A stretch of DNA of 64,000 nt from Sarcocystis neurona (GCA_000727475.1 KL647288.1:690699-754698), one strand, 5' to 3'; positions 36,801-47,369 are shown, numbered from the stretch's first letter. Notes: generated by a model not told the origin, from the sequence alone. Numbers and translations: made by a program.

Positions 36801-39800
36801 AGTGAGCAAAACGGGGAAGAGGAAGGTACACCTGTTCACGCATGCGGTGCAAAAGTATGCTTCGGAAGATGCATGTGCGTGCTTCTGTCTCTGCATGCAG
36901 ACGTGCACATAAATTTGCCTGATTACGAGCTTGCACATATATTTACCCAGGGACGCCTGCACTGCAAACGCATGCGTCGGGTGATACGCGCGCCTGAGAT
37001 GACGTATGAACGCGCGTGCGTGCTGCCATGTAGACACTTGCGTGCGCGCTGAGTTTTGCGGGCCTCGCGTGTAGAGGAAATGTCTGCCCGTGCCCGCGCG
37101 CCACTTGACTAAATGTAGAACTGCCTGCGTATACGACTGCATGCTCCCCTTCGGTTGCATGCAGGGATGCGCAACCGCATGCGTTGGTGCTGCAACTGCT
37201 GCTGTTGCACCTCCTGTCGCTGCTGCTACTGCAAGTACAGCTGCTGCTACAGCAGTTGCTACTACTGAAACTGCAACTGCTGCTGCTGCTGCTATTGCAA
37301 CTGCGGCAGCTGCTGCTGCTGCACTCTGGCTTCAACTGCCGCTGCTGCAACTCCTGCTGCTGTTGCTGGAGCTGGTGTTGGGGATGCAATGCCTGCTGCT
37401 GCTGTTGCAGGTCACGACCTGCGAGTGTCGCTTGACGCGCTGAACGGCGAGAGACCTTCCATGCTAGTTGTTCTAAAAAATTTGGTGGACGCGAAGGATC
37501 TAGACGATGAAGTCAAAGACGAGGTACTTTTTCGAAGCATGTGTGGGCAGCGCATGAGTTGTTTTCCAGGCAGCAAAACGCTGCAGACACTTGGGTAGCG
37601 CGTGCATCTCTTTTCGCGTCTCCTACCGCTCTACAGGTTTCCTCTTTTCTTTTCCTCTCGTGTCTCTCCCCCGTACGTGCGCTCCCTGCGGAGATGTACA
37701 CGCGGCATCAATCTAGAGGGCATGCTTGCTTCGTAGGCGTATTGCCCGTGCACCTATTACATTTGTATAGATTGATAGATAGACGGAAAGATAGATACAC
37801 ATATCTATATGTATGATATATGTATATCTCTGCCGGACAGCCCCCCGCTCGCGTGCTTGCTGCATCTGGTCTAAGCACTGCTGCGGTTAAAGCGGAGAGT
37901 CTTATAAATCTATGTATCTGTTCCTCTCTTTCTCTTCCTCTCTCCGTCTCTTCCGTCAGTCTTTTTGCTAGCGTGCTCTGCGCTTTTTCTAATGTGAAAT
38001 GCTGATGCGAGCGGGGCTTCTGTGGGGCGCTGCATAATGCCATTTACTCTGTATGTGTTCCTGCTTTCCTATTGCGAGATAAATGCTGCTGCTGCTGTTG
38101 CTGCCCTTGCTGCTGCGGCTGCTGCCCTTGCTGCTGCTGCTGCTCTTGCTGCTGCTCCGGGGCGGGGGTCGAGTGTCCTGCGGCCGCGCGCGTGCGGTTC
38201 TGCGTCTTCCATAGACACGTCTCCATACGATACAAAAGACTGCGCTCCGTGTGACGCTCCACCCCTCCCGCAGCATTGCCGATGTAAAAGAAGAGCGATT
38301 CTTATTTGTCTGCACGCGTGCTCGCATTTGCCATCTCGAGGAACGCAGTAGTCTACGTGTGTTCAAATTAGCGTGTTTATAGAGAAGCACGAAGTACTAC
38401 TGATGCGTACGTTGTAGCATATCCCACCCAGAAGGGCTGGGTACTACGACAGCGTATATACATACTCCCATTTTCTGTTTGTAGGAGAGTCAAGTATTCT
38501 TGTCCATATATGATGGATACGAGCATTTCTTATGTCGAAAAAGCCAATCTAATTTGTGGGTACATACAACTACTCTTCATTTATAGGGGGGTCAAATATT
38601 GTTGTCCTTGCATGCACACAAGCAAAGACTTACAAATAATTATCTATAGGAGACTATTATCTATACCCATACCTTGTAGCATTTCTCACGTTGAGAGCTC
38701 AAGTATTCTTCGTGTGGATACATACTAGCATTTCTCGCGCATGTAGAAATGTCAAGGGGTTCCCATGCGTACGTGCACTAGCCTTCTCCATATAGAAGAG
38801 CCGAGCCTTCTCCCTGCACGCGAGGCGTAGAAAAAGTGTTTGACCGTACAGCTAGTTCATAGAGAGAGGCAGCGTCCTTAGGAGTAGATTTCTTGAAGCA
38901 GAAAGGATAGAAATAAATTTCCCTGGCAGCAGTCCATCAGCAGAAAGAAAAGGCAGACCAGAGAAGGATTGCGTGCAGGAGAATATATGGAGATGACGCT
39001 GCAACAAATGGACGCAGAGCAATATAAGAAACTACTAAAAGATTGCATGTGCTACGGAATTGCTAAAAATAGAATAAGCAAATGTGCATGCGGCGGCAGA
39101 CTCTTGTCAAAAGTGGATACGCACAAAAAAAACGCATGCAGCGGAAGGTTGTAGAAGCGTGAAGTCGTTGCCGCGCTGGGCGTTGCAAGTGTTCTTCCGA
39201 AGAAGCGCTGCTGCTGCAGGAAAAGGCTTGACGCGCAGCAAGCCCACTTTTTTAAAGACGAAACGCGTGAAACAGAATACGCGCCGTGTCTAGACACCTT
39301 AAGACCCACATACACCCAGGCATATACACAAAAACAGCGGTGTTTCTGTACACTCGCTCAGTATGGAGACTTGATAAAGACGCGTGGTTGGACAAAGACA
39401 GGAACACAGTCATTCTCTGCTTCCTGCTTCACACACGAGCGTGTGTCTACGGAGACATGACCGCAGCCTCATACATAGGTATGTGGAAGTAGACACGTAC
39501 CTCGAGACAGGGAGACACAGAAACACGGGCGGCAAAAAAGAGTGACATAGACGGCAAAGAGAGAGAAACAGATAGAATATAGAGGAAGTCAGGAGGGAAA
39601 CGGATGAAAACTGCCGAAGAAAGACAGGGTGGGATGTGGGGAGAAATTAAGACAGAGGAAGACAGAGGGAGAGAGACAGAGGGAGACAAACTGAGGCAGG
39701 CAGACGGGGAGGCAGACAGAGAGACAGACAGAGAGGCAGAGAGGCACACATGTTGGTATGGATGAGTTTTGTGTGGCAAGTGTGTCTGCGTCGCTGCTGC

Positions 39801-42800
39801 GAAGGGGAGTTACGTGGGGACGGCCGTGGTGCTGTTTCTGCTGCAGCAGCTGCACAGAGAGAGTCATTTTTTTCTGCCCAGCTGAGACGCTTGCTGCGCG
39901 CGCTCGTTCGCGGACGTATGCCTTTCCCGCTGCTGCTGTAATGCAGCTTGTCGTGGGACAGTTTCGCTGCTGCTTTTCACTGCTCCGACGGGCTGCTGTG
40001 CTTCCCTTTTTTCTTCTCCTCCTCCTCTTGTTGCTGGCGACGCTGCTGGGACTTCTGCTGTGGCGTCTGGGGAGAGCGCTGCCGTTCTTTGGCGCAGCGT
40101 GACACGGTTGTTGCCGCGATTGTGTCTGTGTTGCTGCTGTCTCTGCTGCTGTCTCGTCGCGTCTCTCTCTGTGGCCCCCCCACCGCTGCAACAGGTCTTC
40201 CAAGAATGCAAGAAGTACGGCAAGGTGAAGGAAATCCGAGTACACGTTGTCCCACAAACTTCTGAAGTTCGTATTTTCGCGCTTTTCGAGTTGCCCGAAC
40301 GTAGGCTTCCTTTTTTTTCTCTTCTTGCGCGGCTCTCGTAGCCAGTCACTGCGCGTCCCTGTCTTCCCACCTGTATATGCGCAAGTGTGTCTTTGTCTAC
40401 GTATGCATGGGTCTCTGTGCCACCAGTCGAGCTTCTCCTGTGAAGCCGGCAGAAATCGACAACAAAGTCAAGGAAACGAACATTCTCTGTCTACTTGTAG
40501 AAATACCTCTGTCGCTTCCTCTCTTCCTTTCTTTCTCTCATATTCTGTGCCGCTTTGTCCTCCTCTCTCTGTGTTCCCCTCTCTGTCCTCCTGTCTCCCG
40601 AAGGCTCTCTCTGCTGTTCTCCGTCCAGAACTGTCTCTCTCCGTTTCTCCTTTTCTCTCTCTCTGTGTTTCTTTTCGTCGTGTCTTTCTGCTTCCTGCCT
40701 GCGGGTCTCTCTACTTCTTCGTCCTCCATCTTCTTCGTGCGTCCTCGTCTGTCTCTCTTCATTTGCAACTTGACGTTTGTTCACTCTCGTTTTAAGCAGC
40801 ACACCTTGCGGCTCAGCGCTGCGCTGCCCAAGTGCGTGCGTATAGCCACTTTCTTAACTGCGCTCGGAAGCTTGCATCTTCTCCTCTTCCTCGTCTACCT
40901 CCTCCTTCTCCTTTTTCTCCTGCTTCTCCTCTTTCTGCGTCTGCTTCTTCTCCCACTTTGCGTCTTTCTTTGTGGAGAAAAAGTGCGCAGCGCGGCACCT
41001 AGACAGCCAGGGGCCTGCACGTAGAGGAGCAAACTTACCAGGAAGAACAGCAGCATCACATGCGCGCGGGTGGGTGACTATCTGTTCACACAAAGAGTCG
41101 GTGTTTTTGTGTGGTAGATCTTCTTGCAAGCGGGAAGAGAATTAGCCGTGTTGTTGCACCGTGACCCGGCTCGAAGCAGGAAGACGAAGAGTCGCCTGGC
41201 GTAACAATATTCCTGGACGTTATACCCCGCGTGCACGACCCCGCATATGCGTACACGCATGTTTGCATGCCCCATGCCTGAAGAGCAGCTGTTTGTCAGA
41301 TGATGCGCGTCTTCCCGAAGGACGACGGCTGCAAGGGGTGTAGACATAAGACAATGAAAACAAGTTTGCGCAACAGACGAAGCCGTCGCAGGTAGGGGCG
41401 CAGAACAGTAGCTGCTAGCATCGCATTGATACGCGTGCAGCAATTACACGCCCTGCGGACAGGGGTGGATGCGCAGTGTTGGCTGACCTGCATGTGAAAT
41501 AGCGTCCTACTTGCACAGAGGGAGACAGAGACAGAGAGGGAGACAGATAGGGAGACAGAGACGGAAGGGGAGACAGGGAATTCCACGTGTGTGTCAAGAC
41601 GACATCTGCGCACAGGAGCGTCAGCAACAAGTTCGCGTTGTGCCCTACAGGTCTCGGGAAAGTCCTGCTACTACTACTTTTACTGCAGAAAAATATTAAT
41701 GCCGCTGTTACTCGTATTACTTCAACAATGGCCTCTACTACTGCTATTCCAGTAGCACTACAGCAACTACTGTTACTTCTATTACTACTCCAGTAGCACT
41801 ACAGCAACTACTGTTACTTCTATTACTACTACTACTACAATATTGCTACTACTACTACTACCATTATTACTGCTCCTACCATACCACTACCACTAGTACG
41901 ATTATTACTGCCAGTACTACTTCCACTGCTGCAACAATACTTCTTCTAGTGCTCTTTACTAGATAAAGGTGCAGAGTGGACGATGCGTAAATCTGTATGA
42001 ATAGGTGCCAGGAACTGCTCAGCAGGTCTCGCCCCTCTCCCGGTGTACGTCTGGCGTATACCTGCATGCGTGTGACAGAGAAAGAGCGCGATCCACAAAG
42101 ACGGCGCTCGAAGGAGAAGGACAGAGGGGAAGAAAGAGACACAGACAGTCAACTCGAGAGAGACAGCGAGCGCATAGCGTGAGAGAGACAGAGAAAGAGA
42201 GGGACAGAAACGGCGAGCGCATAGCGAAAGAGAGACAGAGACGGAGACGGCGCGCATAGCGAAAGGGAGACAGAGACAGAGACGGCGCGCGCTTGGCGAG
42301 AGACAGAGAGCCGGCGAGAGTCAGTGAGAGAGCCAGCGCGCTACACAGAGAGGTCGTCGGCAGGCGGAAGGGCTCTACCCTTTCCGCGCGCGCCTGCAGC
42401 GGAAAGAAAATCACGCTTCTTCCTGCTCACAGAATTACGCATGCGGCTCTGCCAGCAAGGCGAGCAACACCCCGCCAACGCTGGCTACCACGACCTTTTG
42501 AAGAAGTCGAGCAGTGGCGTGCCGCAGACGACACCTTGGTTGCTATTTTACTTCCCGCAGGCGTCTACGTGCTGTGAATACAGATATGCTTGACTGACAC
42601 AGGGTCTTTCTACACTTCGGATAATCGTAGCACATACACGCTCGGCACTCATTTTGTAGACCTTAGCCACTCCCACTTATTAGGTCGCCTTCGCGCGGTC
42701 GGTACAAATGCAAAAAACCGACGCATGTAAGGCTGCGACAGGAGACTGCGCAGAATTTCCTCCGTCTGCATGAGGCTAAAGAACGCAGATGCGCCACCTG

Positions 42801-43527
42801 GAGCGGAGAGAGCTGCGCAAGGTGTGTGGGTGTGTGTTCACGAATGGATAGGTACGGATGTGCGTAGTATCATCGCCCGCCGCCCCCACCCCACCCGTGC
42901 TCGGCTCTCTCGTCAAAAGCTGCTCTCTCTGTTACGGTAGTTGGCAGCAGTCCACCGCAGCAGCTACGTGCTGCGACGTGGGAGGAGCGCGGACAATACG
43001 GCAGACGGCTCTTCTTCGGTAGATAACGCGAGGGAGGCTCGCTGGATGCAGAGAGTCACAGACAGACAGACGCACGTGTGGTTCTCCGAGGGCAGATGCG
43101 CGGCGCATGCAGCTGCATGTGTGCGCTGCAGGCAGACCTGCATATAGAGGAAGCGGTGATTTGTGGGAGTTGCTGTGTGCGCGTCTGCACGCCCCCAGAC
43201 TCCGCATGCAGAGAGTTACGCGTGCCGCTTTCTACGGCGGCAAACTGCGAGCGCTCGTGTGTGTGTCTATGTAGAGAGGAAATTCACACCGACCAGTATT
43301 AGTGCAGAGATAGGTGAGTCTGTGCCGGTCAGGTAGACGCGTTCGTCGTGAAGGCGAGGCACGTGCAAGTGAAATAAACGCCGATTAGAAGAAAGTTTTG
43401 TCTTTTCCTTTTTGCAGAAGCGAACCGCGCTGTGCAGGTCTTCAACAAAAGGAGTTTTGCAAAGCGCAAAGTCCACTGCGAGTTGTACGACGTCGAGGCA
43501 TACAAGAAGCACATATTTGACCTGTAG
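18803..43527 (+). CDS. PUF60: Three-RRM splicing factor with C-terminal UHM (PUF60/U2AF65-like)
   Basis: Nuclear RNA-binding protein expected to bind pyrimidine tracts and help U2 snRNP choose 3' splice sites. Well-supported exons: 25646-25873, 28824-28965, 33388-33467, 34957-35089, 37411-37523, 40195-40300 and 43418-43527, all phase-compatible and encoding 303 residues plus stop. Likely 5' exons: 18803-18897, 21517-21610 and 23719-23781. RRM1 has RNP2-like IYVGSL and RNP1-like RRYCFVEF, and ends MIRVARP. RRM2 has RVARVCNLP and REALVHFF. The last RRM has VVLKNLV and a helical DDEVKDEVFQECKKYG. Its R-S-F in NKRSFAKRK matches the R-x-F motif of UHMs, which bind tryptophan-containing ligand motifs on SF1/SF3B1-type partners. 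The spacing of RRM1 fits PUF60 (FIR/Half pint) best; U2AF65 or RBM39 relatives are alternatives. The gene covers at least 25 kb for under 400 residues because of very large repeat-filled introns. The true start is not certain (see 13707). Confidence 0.85.
21517..21610 (+). CDS. RS-domain exon of the splicing factor
   Basis: Acceptor TTTTGTCGACAG ending 21516 and consensus donor GTAAGC at 21611. It encodes VDRKSSQSGERLEND, then SPPSRSRSRSRSAGNQ, with five consecutive Ser-Arg type dipeptides. Arg-Ser tails of this kind recruit other SR proteins and are N-terminal in U2AF65 and several UHM factors. It ends in phase 0, matching exon 23719. This is the clearest coding signal inside the repeat-poor segment. 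Confidence 0.6.
23719..23781 (+). CDS. Small charged exon of the splicing factor
   Basis: Flanked by acceptor TCTCGACAG (ends 23718) and donor GTAAGC at 23782; 21 codons, phase 0 at both ends. It encodes IRRDANLEWQAKIRKALE then SDK, a probable charged helix. Joined to exon 25646 it runs straight into GDRLSRAEYRARVQRERER before RRM1. The phase fit on both sides supports the call. Confidence 0.6.
25646..25873 (+). CDS. Splicing factor exon: start of RRM1
   Basis: Acceptor CACTTCTAG (ends 25645) and donor GTGAGT at 25874. It encodes a charged lead-in (SRAEYRARVQRERERR), then RNP2-like IYVGSL, a helix EDIALLFATFGTVKDV and RNP1-like RRYCFVEFTTKEAA. RRM1 is cut in its second helix, and exon 28824 completes it in the same register as PUF60. 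Confidence 0.93.
27620..27870. repeat. AT microsatellite with a 103-bp direct duplication
   Basis: The block CACGCATG...GGAGTGCAGGCACGCGCGAG followed by TCCATTCATATATATGTATAC occurs at 27680 and again at 27783, separated by pure AT alternation. The GC-rich island is nearly identical in both copies. Lies in the intron between exons 25646 and 28824. Confidence 0.85.
28824..28965 (+). CDS. Splicing factor exon: end of RRM1 and linker
   Basis: Encodes EAAAATMDRFSLKGRMIRV then ARPATFSSNGSSSRSRAHAE. Acceptor CTATCTGCAG (ends 28823). I place the donor at GTGCTC (28966) because the next exon needs phase 1; the stronger-looking GTATGT at 29004 would give phase 0 and put RRM2 out of frame. The linker is Ser/Arg/Gly-rich. 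The exact 3' end is uncertain. Confidence 0.8.
29260..29500. repeat. 27-30-bp GTAGACACAGG minisatellite
   Basis: Seven or so imperfect units beginning GTAGACACAGGY or GTGGACACAAG follow each other in the intron after exon 28824. The units are mostly 27 or 30 bases, so one plus frame stays open with repeats of a VDTG-x(5-6) pattern. It sits in an intron, and no splice sites would include it. Confidence 0.8.
29770..32720. repeat. 3-kb triplet array, GCT-rich then CAG-rich
   Basis: From 29770, and almost continuously from 30250 to 31660, the plus strand is GCT/GCC with regular AAT or AGT variants (pattern GCTGCTGCTAAT, GCTGCTGCTAGT). From about 31710 to 32700 it becomes GCA/CAG/AGC rich. All of it lies in the intron between exons 28824 and 33388. 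Long frames of Ala, Ser or Leu are open on both strands simply because GCN/CTN/TGY triplets contain no stops. I do not call them genes. Confidence 0.9.
33388..33467 (+). CDS. Splicing factor exon: start of RRM2
   Basis: Acceptor TTTGCATGCAG (ends 33387), donor GTAAAT at 33468. Encodes SRSRREGSRVARVCNLP then EGFYEPEIK: another short Arg/Ser patch, then the first strand and helix of RRM2. Confidence 0.88.
33540..34956. repeat. Intron of TATATG and TCTCTCCGT repeats
   Basis: Bases 33540-33880 are ATATAC/TATATG microsatellite. Bases 34140-34950 are a pyrimidine-rich mosaic of TCTCTCTCCGTATAT-like pieces that supports a long but meaningless frame. No exon seen. Confidence 0.75.
34957..35089 (+). 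CDS. Splicing factor exon: body of RRM2
   Basis: Acceptor CTCTCCGGCGCAG (ends 34956), donor GTGGGA at 35090. Encodes QIFDVFGPIMDIDFNPARR then EALVHFFDRAHANSAVATM and HGFLIG. The aromatic pair in VHFF is at RNP1. Confidence 0.92.
35100..35445 (+). repeat. CAG/CAC triplet array after RRM2 exon
   Basis: It begins about 10 bases after the donor at 35090. Units are CAGCAGCAACGG and then CAGCACCAGCACCAGCAG in long regular repetition. In frames it gives Ser/Thr, Ala/Pro or, on the other strand, Val/Leu. Phase evidence (exon 34957 joins exon 37411 in frame) places it in an intron. Confidence 0.88.
36540..37200. repeat. Second cluster of GCATGC palindromes
   Basis: GCATGC recurs about a dozen times (for example near 36550, 36592, 36610, 36635, 36709, 36715, 36840, 36894, 36971, 37138, 37158 and 37178), ending just before the TGC array and exon 37411. 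It has the same character as the cluster at 3780-4385 in the dynamin gene. Confidence 0.7.
37411..37523 (+). CDS. Splicing factor exon: end of RRM2, start of UHM
   Basis: Acceptor CTGTTGCAG, itself the end of a TGC triplet array (37185-37410), and donor GTACTT at 37524. Encodes HDLRVSLDALNGERP then SMLVVLKNLVDAKDLDDEV and KDE. VVLKNLV is the first strand of the UHM, and the acidic helix that follows is the typical ligand-binding face. Confidence 0.93.
38060..38165. repeat. CTG/GCTGCC triplet tract
   Basis: A short array of GCTGCTGCTGTTGCTGCC units in the intron between exons 37411 and 40195. Confidence 0.85.
38400..38770. repeat. Degenerate ~95-bp tandem repeat in intron
   Basis: The phrases GAGAGTCAAGTATTCTTGTC (near 38485), GGGGTCAAATATTGTTGTCC (near 38587), GAGCTCAAGTATTCTTCGTG (near 38694) and TAGAAATGTCAAGG (near 38741), together with repeated GTAGCATTTCTC and GGATACATAC, show three to four old copies of one unit. 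They are AT-rich and unlike the surrounding microsatellites. Confidence 0.7.
39490..39750. repeat. GAGACAGA polypurine tract
   Basis: GGGAGACAGAGAGA-type units on the plus strand, in the opposite sense to the CTGTCTC-type repeats of the CDC48-like gene. Lies in the intron before exon 40195. Confidence 0.85.
40195..40300 (+). CDS. Splicing factor exon: body of UHM
   Basis: Acceptor CTGCAACAG (ends 40194), donor GTAGGC at 40301. Encodes VFQECKKYGKVKEIRVHVV then PQTSEVRIFALFELPE: helix A, strands 2 and 3 of the last RRM. It ends one base into a glutamine codon. Confidence 0.93.
41510..42350. repeat. GAGACA tracts, ACT triplets and a 41-bp tandem duplication
   Basis: Polypurine GAGACAGAGA occurs at 41515-41580 and 42060-42345. 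Between them, 41650-41960 is made of TACTAC/ATTACT triplets. Within this, CCAGTAGCACTACAGCAACT at 41749 is repeated exactly at 41790, a perfect 41-bp tandem pair (41749-41830). All in the last intron of the splicing-factor gene. Confidence 0.85.
43418..43527 (+). CDS. Splicing factor last exon: UHM R-x-F motif and stop
   Basis: Acceptor CCTTTTTGCAG (ends 43417). Encodes ANRAVQVFNKRSFAKRK then VHCELYDVEAYKKHIFDL and TAG at 43525-43527. RSF is the UHM signature loop. The protein ends ten to fifteen residues after the RRM fold, as in PUF60. Confidence 0.95.
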
Positions 43528-45478
43528 GAGGAACGAAAAATTTTCCTCTTGAATAATCCTTTTTGTCGCGCTTACGGTTACCCGTGTCTACGTCGAACAA
43601 CAGCGCCCAAACGTCGTTCTTTGTGAGAGAGACAAAGGGAGAGAAACAGAGAGAGGAAAAGAAACCCTTTTCTGCTTTGCCTTCTTCACCCGCAAACATG
43701 GCCGTCTAGTAGACAGAGAGACGCCCAGAGAAACGCGGAGACAGATGCAGAGGGAGGGCAGGCAAGGAGACAGACGTGCATGGGTAGTGGCATGCACGCC
43801 TCTCTCTCTTCACGTGTATACTCTAGCGCTGCGTGTTTGTACGTATGCATACGTAACAGTTGTCGTGCAGGCTGCATGGGAGAGTTGCAAATATATGGAC
43901 GTATATACACAAGGACGAGTAGAATGTGTGTGTCATTGCATGCGGCGATGCAACGAATACGAAGAACGAAGAAGTTGAGAGGCAGACTCGTACATGGCGT
44001 GCCCGCGCTCTCGAAAGAGGGTGAAATGTTATTTGTCTCTGTGTATATGTGTGTCTGTATGCGTGGAAATTTAGACCTGCGGATACCTCAGCCGACACGC
44101 ATATATGCAAACGCATACGTACGTATCTGCAAAGACGAGGAAACATACATCTTCGTGTTTTTACTTCGATACCTATCTCTGTTGTACAGCTGACTAACGG
44201 TCTATTTACACCTGCAAGCCTGTGAATGTGCACAGAGCGGCACCTACGTAGAAACTGGTACACACGTGCATATGTGTATAGGTATATATAAATATGTACA
44301 TATCTATCTATTTGCATTTATGTGGATCCATATACATGCATATGGATGTGTCAAGCGTGTGTATGCACAGGAGGCTCTCTATCTGTTTGTGTCGCACAAT
44401 CCGTGCGAGCAGCAGCGCGGGTCTATTTCTTCGTTGTAGCGGGGCATAAGTATTTGCGCGCATATCGTACGCGTCTCTAAGTGACCGAGGTGTTCCTCGA
44501 CTCTTTTTCAAGTGGAGCTTCGGCCTCAGCTTCACTTGGTTTTGCATACGTTGCACGTTGAAAGTGGCGGACTCTGCGTCCGTCTGCGGATCCTACGCGT
44601 GCACGTGTACGCGTATATGCATACGGATATATGTATATGTGTATGTGTGTATACGTATCCATTTATTTATGCGTCTGCCAATACATATATGTAGATACAT
44701 ATATTTCCACAGAGAAGAAATATGTATGTACACGTGGTGTATATGCGTGTACACTTGCAAATATCCATATGTGTATTCATTCATGTACATGCCAGTACGT
44801 ATGTGTATGGATATATACGCGTACGAGTATACACACGCATGTGCGTTTATTTGCATGTGTGGCACCGCGGCGCCAGAAGCGCGCATGTCTCGGGTAGGAA
44901 AAATCTCCCAGACAGCTTGTACTACGTGGCGCCGGTCCGTTTCTTTCTGAAGATTCACACAAATGTGTGGACATCTGGGTATCCTAAAGTGCACCATAGA
45001 ACCGTAGACGCGTGCGTGTTATATGCGTGTACTTTGGGTTTTTCTGTGTAAGGTGCAGTGTCGACGGGGAAGCAGTCACACCTTGGATCTGTAGACTTCG
45101 ACTGCCTGCGTGCTCCAAGAATCTGTCTCCCGTATGGGCAGACGTGTGGCATGGAGAAAGCCCCGCGAGTCAAGAAATAGTGAGAAATGCCGCCGTAAAC
45201 CTCTTGACGTGTAGCCGGAGCAGCACATTGGTTGCAGCTTGTCGTTAGAGAGGCACACTGTTAAGACAGTCCGTTGTGCTGTTTAGAAACGGATACGTGG
45301 CCCCCCGCTGGACATCGGTGTAGAAAACTGCAAACACACAGTGAGGTTTGAGGTGTCTGATTATCGCGGAACATCAGTAGAGAATGTACTTGCTCCCTTT
45401 TCCCTCATGCGTTCACAAGGCGAAAGCGCGCCCCTTGTGCATCCACAGCGTATGTGTAACACAGCTACGATGTCGTGG

Positions 45479-45745
45479 AGTGTACGTACCCCGAATGAAG
45501 GGCACACTACACATGACATGGACGTAAAATGTGTGAACACTACACCACACATACAGTGTACGTACACCGGGTGGACAGTATAAGCTCCACGTAGAGTGTA
45601 CGTATACCGGGTGAACACCACACTACTCGTGGCGTGTACGTAAACTGAACACTACTGTAGCCGTAGAGTGTAGTGCACGTACACCGGATGAACAGTATGG
45701 CACACGTAGGGTGTACGTACACTGGATGGACACTACAGGGCATCA
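45479..45745. repeat. 38-40-bp GTGTACGTACACCGG minisatellite
   Basis: About seven diverged units start near 45480, 45518, 45556, 45596, 45634, 45673 and 45711. Each has GTGTACGTACACCGGRTGRA followed by a CACTAC- or CAGTATG-like half. The core TGTACGTACA is an inverted repeat, so each unit could form a small stem. Confidence 0.85.
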
Positions 45746-45946
45746 CGCGCGACGTGCGACAGAGGGATACGCGTCTTTGAAAAGGTTGCAACGTGGAGGT
45801 GGGAACCCTGTGCCAAACCTTTTTACTGAGCGCATCTACTCCTTCCCATGATCCGTGTAAATGAATACGGCGACTCACCTATTGAAGGCACAAGATACAT
45901 GTGCCACGGCGCCGGCCTACAAGATGAGAACACTATGCCAGTACAG

Positions 45947-46112
45947 CCCAGTCTTCTCTATAATAACAGCGGAAATAGACTGCCTTTGAAGACGTACAAT
46001 CAAATGCCTACTTCACAGCAACTGTCTACAACCCAGTCTTTTCTATAATAAGAGCGGAAATGGATCGCTTTTGAAGACGTACAGTCAAATGCCTACTTCA
46101 CAGCAACTGTCT
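45947..46112. repeat. 85-bp tandem duplication
   Basis: Two near-identical copies start CCCAGTCTTCTCTATAATAA at 45947 and CCCAGTCTTTTCTATAATAA at 46032, and both end CACAGCAACTGTCT. Only a handful of substitutions separate them, so the duplication is recent compared with those at 16881 and 17721. Confidence 0.9.
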
Positions 46113-47369
46113 CTGCAAGAACAGCAGCGGCGAGGAACCCAGAGGCAGCCAACCACGATTGCCACATGGTGCTAGGAACCAGCACCACTAACTAAGACTA
46201 ACGGTACGATACTGAGGAAGTCAAATCTACGGCTGTAATAGGATTTACATATATCTTATACTTGTCTCTGCACATATCTATGTGTCTCTCCCTTGCAGAT
46301 AACCTACGTATTTGTTCCTTTTCCTGTGCATCCTGTGCATCTCTGTGGATTCTGTTCATTGAACAAAGAGACACACACAGCCGGATAAAAGATACATATG
46401 CGTACAGGTAGACATATGTACGCCGAGAGACAGAGATAGAGACGTAATATATACAGAGAGATACGCGTAGGTCAAGACCGCCGCGGGTCTCGGTAGGTTC
46501 TGATACGAATAGATCCAGACTTAGATTCGTCGAGGGGGTGCAGCCACGCGTCTGAGTCGAAAATGATAAAGGAAGTGGAGCGGGTCCGGGAAGGGCAGGG
46601 GAACAGTAGTGCGCTGGCAGCACGTCCATAGAAAGGTTACGGTCGACAGCAACAATACAGGCAGGTCGTAGCTCCGTGGAAATTTTGTGGGCGACAGCAA
46701 CAACACAGACGGATACACACCTCTACGTACATATCCACAGGCGTTTTTTATACACGTGCATCTGTCTGACATGTGAGAAGGAGTGCATGTGTTTGCTTTT
46801 TTACGTAAGATGTGGGACGCGAACTCGTAGAAATAAGCAGACAAAAAAGTTTCCACTTCAGCCATCCCGCATTTGCGTTTTTTTCCCTCTGTGCTACGAG
46901 TTACGATTGTAAACCTTTCCTCTTTCAGCAAGTGACCCCCGGCCTCTGGGCTCAAGGTGTACCAGTCAAGTTTACATGCAAACACGTTGATTCCTCCAAG
47001 TATTAATAGAAGAGGGGGGCATCCGATGCAGCATATCTTATTCGCCGTATTTTCCCTGTAGATGGACGGACACACAAGTGTAAGTACAGCAATACTTTAA
47101 GGCGACTACGTGTATCTGTCTACCGATACATCTATCTATCTAATCGACCCGTCTACCTATGTATCTCTCTCCCTCTCTGCATATATGTGTGTGAAAACAC
47201 TGTTTCACTTACGGATGAAATACTCAACAGCTGGTTAGTTACACTGAAGGAGATGGACAAAGATACGTACGGAGTCGGCAGCGCGTCTGGCTGCTCGAAG
47301 TACCGCATGTGCGAGCTTCCGTACACCCACAAATACAGAGAGGAAATGAACAGATATCCTTCGTAACTG

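Noticed and set aside
46812..47006. Frame ending QVTPGLWAQGVPVKF...
   Set aside because: There is an acceptor-like CTCTTTCAG and a stop, but no upstream exon or known family; probably chance.
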